Counted from the first letter of the stretch, positions 10,775-20,554 are shown. The stretch: 64,000 nucleotides of DNA from CAVWDU01 sp963840725 (GCA_963840725.1 CAWIZY010000019.1:1-64000); one strand, 5' to 3'. A program made the numbers and translations. The notes: a model not told the origin generated them from the sequence alone.

Positions 10775-11384
10775 AGTCCGTTCAACTCCTGCTGTAGTTG
10801 CTCGAGGGCCCGCGGCCACAGCTTTTTGACACTGGACACGCTTCGCTGCATTTGCGCGGCAACTTCCGGGAAACTGTGCTGCTGAAAGCTGCGGAGCAGG
10901 ATTACCTGGCGATAATGACTGGGCAGTCGCCCGATGGCATCTGCCACCAGCACCGCTTCCTCGCGCCGTGAGGCCCGTTGGCTGGGCGAGGAACTGGGGC
11001 TGTGGAGGGCCTGCTGCAAACAGATCGAAGATTTGTCGAGGTCGTGGTGCAGGCTGCGCTCCATCGTCGGGGACCGCTTGGCTGTCCGACCGAATCGCCG
11101 CACTTGATCGGCCAGCGCCGTGCCAGAATGCGCCTCAGCCAGACCACCAGTTCACCTTCACTGTTGCCTACAAAATCCGCAAACCCAGCCTGCACGCGGA
11201 GGAACGCTTCTTGAACCACGTCCGACGCATCCACCTTGGTCTTCAGGCGGCGTGAAATCTGCATCTCGGCCAATAAATGCAGATAGCTGCGATAGAGCTC
11301 GAGTAACTCGCCCAGCGCAGCATCGGAGCCACCGCGGGCCCGAAGGATGAGAACAGCCGGTGGATTCAGATCAGTCACCATCAA
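10771..11384 (-). CDS. ECF-type RNA polymerase sigma factor, frameshifted
   Basis: Sigma-70 family factor of about 204 residues. Region 2 lies near residues 25-80 (LYRSYLHLLAEMQISRRLKT, then DASDVVQEAFLRVQ). Region 4 is near the end (AIGRLPSHYRQVILLRSFQQ, then FPEVAAQMQRSVSSVKKLW), forming the -35-binding HTH. The frame changes near 11110 between the two regions. The start is at 11384. The stop overlaps the kinase start by ATGA, so translation of the pair is coupled. Planctomycetes carry many ECF factors fused or linked to such kinases, which suggests that phosphorylation, not a classic anti-sigma, controls activity here; that is inference from family context. Confidence 0.85.
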
Positions 11385-11929
11385 TAACTCGCCGCCGTTT
11401 GGAAAAAAGTTAGTTCGCCGCTACTTGGAAAGACGTATTCGGTACGGCGATGGTCCCGCAAATAAAAGGTCGTTCGCCCATTTTCAGACAATTTTTAGAA
11501 AATATCCAGATTCTGCGGGACTATTCCACTCGGTTTCGCGTCTTTTCCAATTAGGGCCCAACTGGGGCCGTTTGCCACGGCGAAGCGGAATCGCGACAGT
11601 TCGTGCTCTGGAGACTCTCCAAAACCGAGCATTACCACCCGAATGGCGGCCTCGGCCACTTTCTGAGAGAGGCGACCGAAACTGCGATCTGTACCAAGGG
11701 GGAACTGCCGTGATATGTCAACGAGATATTGGAGGTAAAAGTCCACAAAAATGTGTAGCTGGTGAGCCCTTACCGCCATGCAAGAATACTCACCGGCCCG
11801 AGATCTCCCAGACGCTCGCTGTGCGTGCGTCTGGAACAATACTGTTTATGTTTTAGCCCAATCCTGCACGCCAGAAAGACAAGATACGCTCATTCGGCGG
11901 CAAATTACTATCCAACTGAGGGATGAACC
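11385..11929. promoter_or_regulatory. Divergent intergenic region
   Basis: About 545 bp between the leftward sigma factor gene and a rightward secreted-protein gene. No convincing gene on either strand. It should hold both promoters. The rightward gene has GAGGGATGAACC just before its ATG as a probable ribosome-binding site. Confidence 0.4.
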
Positions 11930-13877
11930 ATGTTGACCACATCTCAACTGAAATCTGGCTCCCGTGGACGCAAGAAAGCAGGGAGAAGAAAACAAAAAGA
12001 ACGCCAGGAGACCTCTCGTCGCCTTTGCCGGGGAGTCGAATCGCTGGAACAGCGCGCCATGCTCAGTGTGGCGCCATTTTTTTCCGGAGTCGGCGACCTG
12101 CCGGGAGGTAGAAACTTTAAGCGTAGCCTACGGCGTGTCGGACGACGGCACGGTCGTTGTGGGGCGAAGCAACAATGCCGACGGCTTGATGAGGCCTTCA
12201 AGTGGACACTTGCCGAAGGAATACAACCGCTGGGCATCGTCGGATGGCGCGACAACCAGCTTTGGAAACTCCGCCTCCTTCGATGGATCGGTCATCATCG
12301 GCTATAGCCCAAATGGCCAGACGTCTGGTTACGTGTGGACCGAAGAGACGGGAACGATGGAGGGGCTGCCGGGGCCTCAGGCGAACCGAGTAATTATGGA
12401 TCTGCATTCGATATTACAGCGATGGCAAAACGATTCTGGCTATTTCGATGGCAGCCCAGTCGTGTGGCGAGGACTGATACACCAGACGGTAACCAGTGGG
12501 TATCAACATCACTTGGATATCTTGGCACCACGGCGGTGGCCTCGCCTATGGAGTTTCCGACGATGGCACGATCGCGGTCGGTTACGGACGAGACGCCGAC
12601 GACGAGTCGGAGGCGTTCCGTTGGACCGAAGAAACGGGGATGGTCGGATTGGGCTCCTTGGGTGACGCCGTTGGCAAGAACTTGGGCAGTCGCGCCTACG
12701 AGATATCCGGCGACGGCAGTGTGATTGTCGGCTGGAGCGAAAATCCTGAAGAGAAACAACCTCGAAACAACTACGGTTTGGAGGCCTTCCGCTGGACTGA
12801 GGATCCGGAATGGTTGGTTTGGGCGACCTGCCCGGTGGTGGTGTTAGCAGCCTCGCGCGGTGCGGTTTCCGGAGACGGCTCGGTCATCGGTGGCATCGCG
12901 CGACCGACGCCGGAAGCGAGGCTTTTATCTGGGACGAAGCTCAACGGAATGCGTAGTCTGCAAGACGTGCTCACGAACGAGTACGGCCTCGACCTGACGG
13001 GCTGGCAGCTCACCGAATCAAGGACATCTCGAACGATGGTCTCACTATTGTGGGGGAAGCCTCAATCCACTCGGTTTTGAGGAAGGTTTCGTCGCCCACC
13101 TTGGCGACGGGACACCCCAGCCGGGCATCACCGTAACACCCTCCTCCGGTCTGAAACCAGCGAAGACGGTACGACCGCATCCTTCACCGTCGTGCTCGAC
13201 AGCAGCCCACAGCCGCCGTCACAGTCGATGTCTCATCAAGCGACGCAACCGAAGGCGAGGTTGTAGGCGCCACCGCCGGCGTACTCACCCTCAACTTCGA
13301 CGGGACCAACTGGGACACACCCCAGACCGTCACCGTCATCGGTGTCGAAGACACGGGCCAACAGGACGGCGACCAGGCTTACTTGATCCAACTGGCCCCG
13401 GCCGTGAGCGCTGACGCCGATTACAACGGCCTCGACGCTGCCGATGTCTCGGTCACCAACCTCGACAATGAGGTCCCGCCACCCACCACAAACATCGTCT
13501 ACGCCTGGGAATTGATGAGTGAAACTCGCAACCGGGGCAAGCATGCCGATGTGCGATTCAGCATTGATGTGAACCAGGATTCCAACTTCGATGGTCTGGC
13601 CAGCAGCTCAGATGCTGCGGCCGTCAATGCGCTGGTCACGGTTGAATTGTACGATTCGACCGGAGCCCCGGTCGGCACTTATACCGGCACCACAGACTCC
13701 AATGGCATCTTCCGCACCGACTGGATCCGCGGTCTCGATAGCGACACTTATACAGCCGAGGTGGTTGACTTGGTGCTGACTGACTTCGACTGGACCCAGT
13801 GGCTTGGTCTCGGTGGATTTACTAACGACGACGCGGATGGCGATGGGCTGCCGGATGAATTGTTTGCTATCGGGTAA
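11930..13877 (+). CDS. Exported HAF-repeat/beta-sandwich protein, frameshifted
   Basis: The N-terminus is very basic (SGSRGRKKAGRRKQKERQE) and then carries GVESLEQRAMLS, the short planctomycete extracellular-protein signal of the LEPR/LEQR-x-LLS type. The first half repeats the theme VSDDGTxVVG...AFRWTEETG (around 12140, 12350, 12570 and 12730), the HAF repeat of secreted proteins. Then follow a Calx-beta-like stretch (VTVDVSSSDATEGEV...TVTVIGVEDTG) and a dockerin-like/EF-hand-like end (DADGDGLPDELFAIG). Several frameshifts (near 12120, 12260, 12480, 12820, 13010, 13150) break it. Repaired length is about 650 residues. Likely cell-surface; the ligand is unknown. Confidence 0.65.
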
Positions 13878-14066
13878 CTGTAAAAATGTCACATTATTTG
13901 GTCATTTTAATTGTTCTGGCAACGGTTGTCGTACAACTGACAGTTTCAGTAGTTACTTGCGACCAGGCTGGCAGTCACGTTATGGAACTTGGTGAATCAA
14001 CTTTTTTTGCTCTGTGGTGATCCGCATGGTCGGCGCCCAATTTAGACACTTACTCTTGGAGGACTC

Positions 14067-15629
14067 ATGAAGACAACATTCACTGCAATCCTGTCATTGG
14101 CGCTGTCCTGCCTATGCAATAACACGATCGCTGATACGTTTGGTAGCGGTCCGAATCAATTCGAGCTGGAGTTTGTCACTATCGGCAATCCGGGAAACAT
14201 GGCCGACACGACGGGCAAACCGAATCCTGCCGGGGCGGTGGACTACGTCTACCTAATGGGTAAGTATGAAATTAGTCGAGAGATGGTGACTAAAGCGAAT
14301 ACTGTGGGGGATTTGGAAATCACATTAGACGAATGGATTAACTATGCTTTTGAACCCCGTCCCGAGCATGCCGGCAACAGAAGTGAGCTGGAACGAGGCC
14401 GCACGATTTGTGAACTGGCTAAATGCAAGCCGCGGATTCCCGTTGGCCTACAAATTCAGCCAAGAACCTGGAGAGGATGGCTACGATTCAAATGCGTACG
14501 TTGAATTTTGGCAAGAGGGAGATTCCGGCTACGACCCAGCCAATCCCTTTCGCAACAGCAATGCACAATATTTTTTGCCGAGTGCCGATGAATGGTACAA
14601 GGCGGCCTACTACGATCCAAATGTGAATGATGGCACCGGTGGCTATTGGGACTTCCCAACCGGGAGCGACCTGGAACCCATAGCAGTAGCCAGTGGGACC
14701 GATCCGTACACGGCAGTTTATCTACAACCGTCCATTGAGGTATCACCTGCCGACATTAACCAGGCTGGTGGACTGAGTCCATACGGTGTGATGGGCATGG
14801 GGGGTAATGTAATGGAGTGGGAAGAAACTGAAAAGGATCCAGATGCAGATGAATGGTGGATCCGTAGCATACGAGGCGGCGCATGGGGTGGAGGCGCTCC
14901 ACTGCATGTCTGCGACATCTCGTATTGGAATCCATATTACTGAAGACCATTCCTCCGTTCTTGGATTCCGCGTCGCTTCATTTAATCCAGATGCCTCAAG
15001 ATATTTCGAAGTTCCTCACGCCGTCGCCTACTCCGTCTCAGATGTTACGTTTAACGGCGCGGTGACCGAACTGTCAACGCCTCCGACTCGTCAGGGATGT
15101 TGGTCGGAGAGATCGATCAGTCAATTCTAACGAACTCTCAAAAGCCATCTTCAAATTCGTGCTTCCCGGTATTTCTCAAGCCAGTGCGAAATTGGAGGAT
15201 GCCACGCTCCGAGTGTATGTCCGAGACATGGCAGGCCCTCCGCCGGGTCCTTTGTCCGTCTGGCACAGTCAGACCGACAACGACTTGGACCTGCTGGCCT
15301 CTGATTACGAGAATGCTGGTTACATCGACACCTTGGGCGACCTGGCCCAACCGACAGACGAAGTGAGGCGGTATATCGATCTGGATGTGACCGATTGGGT
15401 CAAGGCCGATTATGCGGCAGACGGATCAAATCCGATGAGTGCGTTTCGGTTGCAAATGGATGAGGCAGTCTTCGACGAAGACGGCGTCTCGCACGCTGGT
15501 GGATAGTGAGTCAGGCGGATCGTGTATCATCCGGAACTGCGTCTGAACTTCGTCCCCGAACCATCCACATGGATCTTATCTCTACTAGGGTTTGTGGCAA
15601 TCGGCATCTGCCAACGGCACAATCGCTAG
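14067..15629 (+). CDS. FGE-sulfatase-domain protein with PEP-CTERM signal, frameshifted
   Basis: ATG 14067 follows TTGGAGGAC. The product has a signal peptide (FTAILSLALSCLCNNTIA) and then a formylglycine-generating-enzyme-like fold: VYLMGKYEISREMVT, EVSWNEAARFVNWLN, YFLPSADEWYKAAYYD, GVMGMGGNVMEWEE, SIRGGAWGGG and LGFRVAS. After this comes a beta-sandwich region (LEDATLRVYVRDMAG...YIDLDVTDWVKADY). The last frame ends with VPEPSTWILSLLGFVAIGIC plus a basic tail, a PEP-CTERM sorting signal (stop 15627-15629). Frame changes occur near 14370, 14890, 15075 and 15500. It is either one fused protein or two adjacent genes; I favour one. Catalytic cysteines of true FGE are not evident, so it is probably not a sulfatase activator. 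Confidence 0.6.
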
Positions 15630-15697
15630 TACCATACTGCCCATAATTTACCTCCTCCTGACCTCCTCACCGGTTCTCCTACTTAAACTCTGGTACT

Positions 15698-15720
15698 AAG
15701 AATGACGTAAGGTCATTCTT
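15698..15720. terminator. Perfect 9-bp stem-loop
   Basis: AAGAATGAC (15698-15706) and GTCATTCTT (15712-15720) are perfect inverted repeats with a 5-base loop. It lies 69 bp after the PEP-CTERM gene and just before the IS66 element, so it could terminate the former or belong to the element's edge. Confidence 0.45.
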
Positions 15721-15743
15721 GACCTAGTCGCTTGGGATGCGAA

Positions 15744-17739
15744 CTACGGCATGGCCGTTCCGATGTGAGCGCCCGGTAGCGGCATGTTACGCCTCAGGCG
15801 GCAGGCGGCCGGGAGATTGCGGGATCGGAGCAGAGAGCGGGGATGGGCCGGCGGTGGACGGACGCACGCGCCAGGCAGGGGCGGATCGTCAGGTGGGGGA
15901 TCGAGCTCGTCTGCGAGGCGCATCCGCTGGCCAGCGCGACGCAGTCGCTTGGTTTCCGCAACGACTTTCTTTTCCTCGACGCGCTCGTGCCGGATCGATC
16001 CCGGGTGTGCAGCCGCCCATCGGTCGGGCAGCAGATCCAGGAGATACTCGCAGCCGAGTGCCAAGTCCCTCGGATGATGCTGGGCGGCCTCGGCCAACTT
16101 TGCCAAAACGTCTTCGAGATAATCGTGCACGACCAAGTGGTGCCGCTGAGCACTACTCACGATACTCACCAGTCGCAGACGACCAGCGGCCGCGCGGATG
16201 GCCCAGGAATATCCAGTTCTTGCGTCCGATTGCCAGAGGGCGGATTGCCTGTTCCGCCTGGTCGTTGTCAATCGGCAACCGCCCGTCGGATAAGTATCGC
16301 TGCAGAGCGTCCCATTGGTTGTCGAGATATCCAACCGCCTGGCCAAACCGGCTTTGCGGCAAGGCACGCCGCACCGGATCGCTCCCCAACCACCGGCCAA
16401 AACGTTCCCAGATCGGAACCGCGTCACGCTGCCGCAACGTCAGCCGTCCGGCGGCATCCAGCATCTTGCCACGTTCTTCCACATCGTACAGCTGACGGTA
16501 GAGGGATAGCGCCTGCGCAGACAAGATCGGTGCACTCGCTTCGGCCTTCACGAACTCACGCCGCGCATGCGCATTACAGCTCGCGTGCACAATCCGCCCG
16601 CCGGAGCGTTGCTCAATCCGTGTATACCCACTGAACGCATCGCCAACCAGTATGCCTTGGAAGTCCTCCAAATGCCGATCCACAACCGCATGCTCATGCG
16701 ATAATGACCAATGAAAAACATTCAGCGGTGCCAGGCCGTCCAGCCCGGTATACAGCCAAGCGTAACTGGTGACCGAACCGCGGTCATCCAATTCCGGCGG
16801 CTCATCGTCATCCGGTCGCCCGCCCGCTTGGCTTCGCCTGCTGAGCAACTCTTGCTCCTCTCGGCTCAACGCGTTGCGGGTCAGCAGCAACACGCGCGTG
16901 TCATCGGTCAGCAGAATCGGCTGTTCCATCAAGAGGTGCCACGCCTGATCGAACAAGGGAGTCACCGTATCGACACTCATGTTGATCAGATCATTGATCG
17001 TGCTGCGGCTCGGAAACCAACCGCTCTGGGCAAACCAGTCTTGTTGGCGATACGTCGGATTGTGAAAGGCGAATTTCTGGCTCACGACGGCCGCGACGAC
17101 GCTGAAGTCGTACTTGCAGCCTTCGACGATGGCCAAAGGCGCGGGTGGCGACAGAACCCCTTGCGACCGCGCATTCTCGACGACGTATTTGCGCCGTATG
17201 ATGCGCTCGATATAGACATGCGGCTTCTCGAACCGCATCCGCTCCGCCACGGCATCGCCGATGTATTTCAGACCGGCCTTTTCTTCCTCGGTCAGGTCCA
17301 GGATTCGCTCGCGACGTTCCAGATGCTCGGGAAACTCCTGCGTTTGCCGCTGCCGCTCTCGTCGTCGCCGCCGTCGCGCCTCCAAGTCACGCCGCAACTG
17401 CGCATCAAACGCTTCGTCGGCCTTCTGCTGCGCGACAAGGATACCTTGCTCCTCAGTGTTCGGTGACTGCTCGGAATCAGCGGCAAAGTCCAAAGACAAC
17501 TGATCGGGAGAGATCGTCCGACGTTCGCTACGACGCCCCCAGAGCATATCGACCAGCTGCTTGTTGGCCGCTTCCAGTTCGGCCACACGCTGCTCGAGCT
17601 TCTGCCGATCTTCGAGCAAGGTCTGCGTAGAACGCAGAAGAGATTCGTGGTCATGACGCAACGTGTCGTTGTTCCGTCGAAGCTCCTCGTTGAGCTTCAT
17701 GACCTGTTGCAGCTGTGCTTCCAGTGCCGTGACATCCAT
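15744..17739 (-). CDS. tnpC: IS66 transposase TnpC, one frameshift
   Basis: Main IS66 transposase of about 665 residues. From ATG 17739 it has an N-terminal coiled coil (LEAQLQQVMKLNEELRRNN... to residue 75), an LWGRRSERR motif, a basic region, a Zn-like/KYxx section (YVERIIRRKYVV-like) and the DDE core: ILLTDDTRVLLL (first Asp), FQGILVGDAFSGY (second Asp) and RLPIDNDQAEQAIRPLAIGR (third acidic region with the family's N-x-x-E-like signature). The frame changes near 16190, just after KNWIFLGHPR. The C-terminal stretch (LEDVLAKLAEAAQHHPRDLA...) continues to the stop at 15744. Coiled-coil and DDE parts are intact apart from this. Confidence 0.85.
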
Positions 17740-17876
17740 GACATGAGCATTATACAAGACGTGCGACAAAAGAAAAGAGGAGGGCCAAAGAAATCGATCA
17801 TTCGATCGATTCTATTCAGCCCGCGTTCGACATCGATTCGCGTTTGGCCAGCAGGCGCTGTCAAGCGCCACTCCAC

Positions 17877-18299
17877 TCACACGAGCGCAGGCATGTCACG
17901 CGCCGCAAACACATCAGGATGGTCTTGAAGCGAATCGATACGCGGTGGCGATGGGAACTGATAACGCTTGCGTCGTTGCGCGGTCTGCAAGTCGACTCCT
18001 CCCAGAATCATGGCTAACGTCGTTCCGTCAATCTCGACGGTGATCGCACCGTCTTGGCTGATTGGGATCTGGAAGCGACCACGTTCCAATCGCTTCGCCC
18101 ATACGACCAGACCGTCACGATCCCAGTAGAGGATCTTGCATCGATGCTGCCGACGATTGAAGAACACAAAGTAGTCGCCGGTCATCACGTCCCGACCGAG
18201 TGCATGGATGACGATGGCGTGAAGACCATTGAATTGCTTTCGCATGTCGGTCGGTTGGGTGTGGACGAAGATCCGAATCGTCGGAGACAAGCTAAGCAT
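17877..18299 (-). CDS. tnpB: IS66 accessory protein TnpB
   Basis: 140-residue protein needed for IS66 transposition. The family signature is visible: SPTIRIFVHTQPTDMRKQF near the start, GDYFVFFNRRQHRCKILYWD in the middle and GLVVWAKRLERGRF later. ATG 18299 is chosen because it sets the family's usual MLSL start and overlaps the tnpA end by 8 bp. About 140 bp separate it from tnpC. Its biochemical role is not known. No frameshift seen. Confidence 0.88.
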   Translation of the reverse strand: MLSLSPTIRIFVHTQPTDMRKQFNGLHAIVIHALGRDVMTGDYFVFFNRRQHRCKILYWDRDGLVVWAKRLERGRFQIPISQDGAITVEIDGTTLAMILGGVDLQTAQRRKRYQFPSPPRIDSLQDHPDVFAARDMPALV

Positions 18300-18702
18300 C
18301 CTGCGTCTCCTCTCGCGCAGGCCAACGTGAGGCACCGCCGAGCGCACGTAGCACCGTCTGCAGGGCCGTCAGGTTCTGCTCGGGAAGCCGGATGATCGTG
18401 CCTTCGACTAGTACCACTTCAATCCATGGGCTCGTGCGCGTCGATGACAGCGGAAGTTGCACGAACGCGGCTTCCGAACGAGCCTGGGGCACGGGGCGAA
18501 CCGCCTGGCCTGGTTGGCGCCTCGCCGGCCGCTTCCAGGTCGAACCTGACTTGCCTGGCAGATTCCGCTTCCACCAATAGAAGCTCCCCTGTGGCACGCC
18601 TTCCCGCCGGCAGAACTCCGCCACCGTCAGACCGCTTTGCCGCTGACGGTCAATCCGCTGATGCCATAACTTACGCCGTTCCAGATTCACTTTCCGAGCC
18701 AT
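18292..18702 (-). CDS. tnpA: IS66 accessory protein TnpA
   Basis: 136-residue first gene of the IS66 element. The N-terminal HTH reads LWHQRIDRQRQSGLTVAEFC, then RREGVPQGSFYWWKRNL, the classic helix-turn-helix of this family. A Pro/Arg-rich linker and a beta-rich end (WIEVVLVEGTIIRLPEQNLT) follow. It overlaps tnpB by 8 bp. It is expected to bind the element's DNA. Confidence 0.85.
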   Translation of the reverse strand: MARKVNLERRKLWHQRIDRQRQSGLTVAEFCRREGVPQGSFYWWKRNLPGKSGSTWKRPARRQPGQAVRPVPQARSEAAFVQLPLSSTRTSPWIEVVLVEGTIIRLPEQNLTALQTVLRALGGASRWPAREETQDA

Positions 18703-18720
18703 CTTGGGATAGCCTCCTGT

Positions 18721-18927
18721 TCATGAGAGGGTGAAAAAACACCCCCTCAGGCTAACCCACGCGCCAACCATGCTTGTCCCGGCAGCTACAAACGATCGGA
18801 CTCGATCGACAAATGATTTGGCATGCCAGCAGAGTAACAGCAAGCCGGCGGCCTGCACGGCCAAGGGCGACACGAATTGTAGGGCGAACAACAGCCCAAT
18901 CCCGGCCATGCCGGCAAAATAGGTCAA
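18721..18927 (-). pseudogene. Possible membrane-protein fragment next to IS66
   Basis: Minus-strand frame from 18927 (MTYFAGMAGIGLLFALQFVS...) with about two hydrophobic stretches that stops at 18721, at the IS66 edge. It reads like the start of a membrane protein cut by the insertion, but I recognise no family and no partner fragment on the other side of the IS (before 15737). Low confidence. Confidence 0.25.
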
Positions 18928-19191
18928 CTAAAGTCGATCTCGATCGTTCATAGCGTGGCTCGCGGGGTGTATTGACCCGCAAGAATGTAGCTTGCCGAAG
19001 CTGGGCTCTGACCGAACGAGTCCATGACAACGCCGAAGAACCGTTATAACCGGTCGCCAGCTTATTGCCGTACTTTAGAAACATAGTGCACTTTCTGAGA
19101 AAACAGCCACCTCCATGGTAGGTTACGGAACCGACTGGAGTGTTCAGTTTGCGGCCATCGAGCGGATTGCTTCGTGCCTGTTCTTGTTCCA

Positions 19192-19264
19192 GTCCCGAAG
19201 GGACGACCCTAAGACAGCCCAGGGTGGAGCAACGTGAGTGGAACGAACGTTGCGCAACCCTGGG
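19192..19264 (+). repeat. 73-bp inverted repeat, left arm
   Basis: Starts GTCCCGAAGGGACGACCCTA and ends ACGTTGCGCAACCCTGGG. It pairs with 19699-19771 with about ten mismatches by eye. The arm also contains small internal hairpins (CCCGAAGGG, AACGTTGCGCAACC). It lies 161 bp before the transposase start. Confidence 0.6.
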
Positions 19265-19303
19265 ATGCGAAGATCGTTCACAGGCGAACCCCGAAGGGGT
19301 GGC

Positions 19304-19410
19304 CCTATTGAGGCTTGTGTAGCCAATGAGCGAGGCCGACCAGCGGGAGGCCGGCAAAACCAGGGTAACGCACTGCCTAGCGTGATCATTGGCAATGCAG
19401 GAGTCAATAA
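19304..19410 (+). repeat. 107-bp direct repeat, copy 1
   Basis: Runs from CCTATTGAGGCTTGTGTAGC to GCAGGAGTCAATAA and ends 15 bp before the transposase remnant's ATG. Copy 2 at 20037-20143 has the same length with roughly 15 differences. It is GC-rich in the middle (GCGGGAGGCCGGC). Confidence 0.65.
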
Positions 19411-19425
19411 GAGGAAGACGAGACC

Positions 19426-19629
19426 ATGTCCCAATCATTGGCCAAGGTGATCGTTCATATCGTCTACAGCACCAAGCACCGTCAGCCGTGGCTTCACGAT
19501 CCCATGGTTCGATCCGAATTGTACGCATACAACGCCACGATCCTCAAGGAAGACGTTGATTCGCCAGCCATCCGGGAACTCTGCAGGAGACATGGGCTCG
19601 ACATTGATGAACGGTACGTTTGGGATTGA
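19426..19629 (+). pseudogene. Internally deleted IS200/RAYT-like transposase
   Basis: 67-residue frame whose start, MSQSLAKVIVHIVYSTKHRQ, matches the first strand of Y1 (HUH) IS200-type transposases and whose end, LCRRHGLDIDERYVWD, matches their usual C-terminus. These proteins are normally about 140-180 residues. The HUH motif and the catalytic Tyr helix, which should lie between, are missing. The join (KEDVDSP/AIREL) is in frame. It therefore looks like an in-frame internal deletion and not a fragment cut at an end. It cannot catalyse strand transfer. ATG 19426 is preceded by AGAGGAAGACGAGACC. Confidence 0.65.
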
Positions 19630-19698
19630 AAATGGTGACCTTGGCGCATGGATTAGGGCCGCCCCGTTGGGGCTATTTGCTTTTGACCGGACTTCAGA

Positions 19699-19771
19699 CC
19701 CAGGGTTGCGCGACGTTCGTTCCACTCACGTCGCTCCACCCCGGGCTGACTTAGGACTGTGCCTTCGGCAC
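19699..19771 (-). repeat. 73-bp inverted repeat, right arm
   Basis: Reverse-complement partner of 19192-19264, starting CCCAGGGTTGCGCGACGTTC. It lies 70 bp after the transposase remnant. Confidence 0.6.
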
Positions 19772-20036
19772 GGAACAACCCGGAACGAAACTGGGACTCG
19801 ATACGAACGGGCGCGTTGATCACAGACCTGCACGGATTGAAAAACGCCCAGACCGCCTAGCTCCCCAGAGGTCCAAGTCATGGTCGACCTTCTGCGAGCA
19901 ATCTTTTTCGGTGACTGCAACCAGCCCGCCGAGGAACGGAAAAATGATGCTCGATACCATGCTCACAAAACGAGTTACGACGACGATTTCTGAAAGCGTT
20001 CCAGCTTTCCCGGCTTTGGTCCACGGGGTTCTCTGT

Positions 20037-20143
20037 CCTATTGAGGCCTGCCTAGCCAATGAGCGAGGCCGATGGGCGGGAGGCCGGCAAAACAAGGGTA
20101 ATGCGCTGGCCAGCGTGATCGTTGGCAATGCAGCAGTCAATAA
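20037..20143 (+). repeat. 107-bp direct repeat, copy 2
   Basis: Second copy of 19304-19410, from CCTATTGAGGCCTGCCTAGC to GCAGCAGTCAATAA, with no transposase gene after it. Confidence 0.65.
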
Positions 20144-20260
20144 CTGGCCTGTCGAGAACGAATCGCTTCCTAGGCTAGGCGCCAAACTGGGAAGGATAGG
20201 CGTTTTCTCAGAAAGTGCAGAAACATAGAGACTGCGGCGAAAAAAGAGCCATTATTCGCG

Positions 20261-20554
20261 CTAGGCGCGGGAGTGCGGGTCGGGGAGTGGCTTTGACCGC
20301 TCCGGGGGAGCACAGTCCCGGTCTTCCCAGAAGAGGTGCGCCGCGCCGACCTCGTCGAGCAACTCCAGTGAGCTGCACACCTGGTCGAGCACGATGAATT
20401 GCTGTTTGCGCCCCGTCAGTTCCTCGAGTTGCGCCTCGACACCGGCGAGCGCTTCTTCCAGCTCATCGAGCGTCTTTTCGGAATCCGCCAGCTTCTGACG
20501 AAGTAACAGTTCGTCGTCGATAAGGTCAATATTGTTGGATCTGAACTCGTACAT
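20261..20554 (-). CDS. Coiled-coil protein after ExbD genes
   Basis: 97-residue minus-strand frame from ATG 20554, 7 bp past the ExbD stop and thus in the same operon. Residues 12-50 form a clear heptad-like coiled coil (LLRQKLADSEKTLDELEEAL, then AGVEAQLEELTGRKQQ). The end is polar. The family is not recognised. The real gene may be longer and cut or frameshifted, because the region just beyond 20261 looks like planctomycete repeat sequence and a likely assembly seam. Confidence 0.5.
   Translation of the reverse strand: MYEFRSNNIDLIDDELLLRQKLADSEKTLDELEEALAGVEAQLEELTGRKQQFIVLDQVCSSLELLDEVGAAHLFWEDRDCAPPERSKPLPDPHSRA

Larger units (their letters stand above)
15737..18720 (-). mobile_element. 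IS66-family insertion sequence
   Basis: Three minus-strand genes in the canonical IS66 order tnpA-tnpB-tnpC occupy 18702 down to 15744. Limits are approximate because I did not find a convincing pair of terminal inverted repeats or a target duplication. The sequence past 15744 reads on into the PEP-CTERM gene's downstream region. On the other side a truncated membrane-protein frame begins directly at 18721. Confidence 0.75.
19078..20229. mobile_element. REPtron-like region with decayed IS200/RAYT gene
   Basis: A short IS200-type transposase remnant (19426-19629) is bracketed by several repeats. GTGCACTTTCTGAGAAAAC at 19085-19103 recurs inverted at 20203-20220 (GTTTTCTCAGAAAGTGCA). A 73-bp imperfect inverted repeat occupies 19192-19264 and 19699-19771. 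A 107-bp direct repeat occupies 19304-19410 and 20037-20143. Such repeat-bracketed Y1 transposase genes resemble REP-associated (RAYT) units. Outside the small gene I find no other convincing coding sequence here, although a minus-strand frame at 19820-20185 covers one repeat copy. Confidence 0.5.

Noticed and set aside
11347..11856. 170-residue frame in the sigma-factor upstream region
   Set aside because: It starts inside the sigma gene on the opposite strand, with no RBS and no family resemblance, and is best explained by chance.
14067..15629. Sulfatase-maturating FGE partnered with the sulfatase at 24254
   Set aside because: The two lie on segments from different lineages, and the FGE-like protein lacks the visible active-site cysteines and carries a surface-sorting signal.
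15764..15786. IS66 terminal inverted repeat (TGTGAGCGCCCGGTAGCGGC)
   Set aside because: It looks IS66-like but lies inside the TnpC frame, and I found no matching inverted copy beyond tnpA.
19820..20185. Minus-strand 121-residue frame with a hydrophobic stretch
   Set aside because: Half of it is the complement of the 107-bp repeat, and the same peptide phrase appears from the other repeat copy. No RBS or family.
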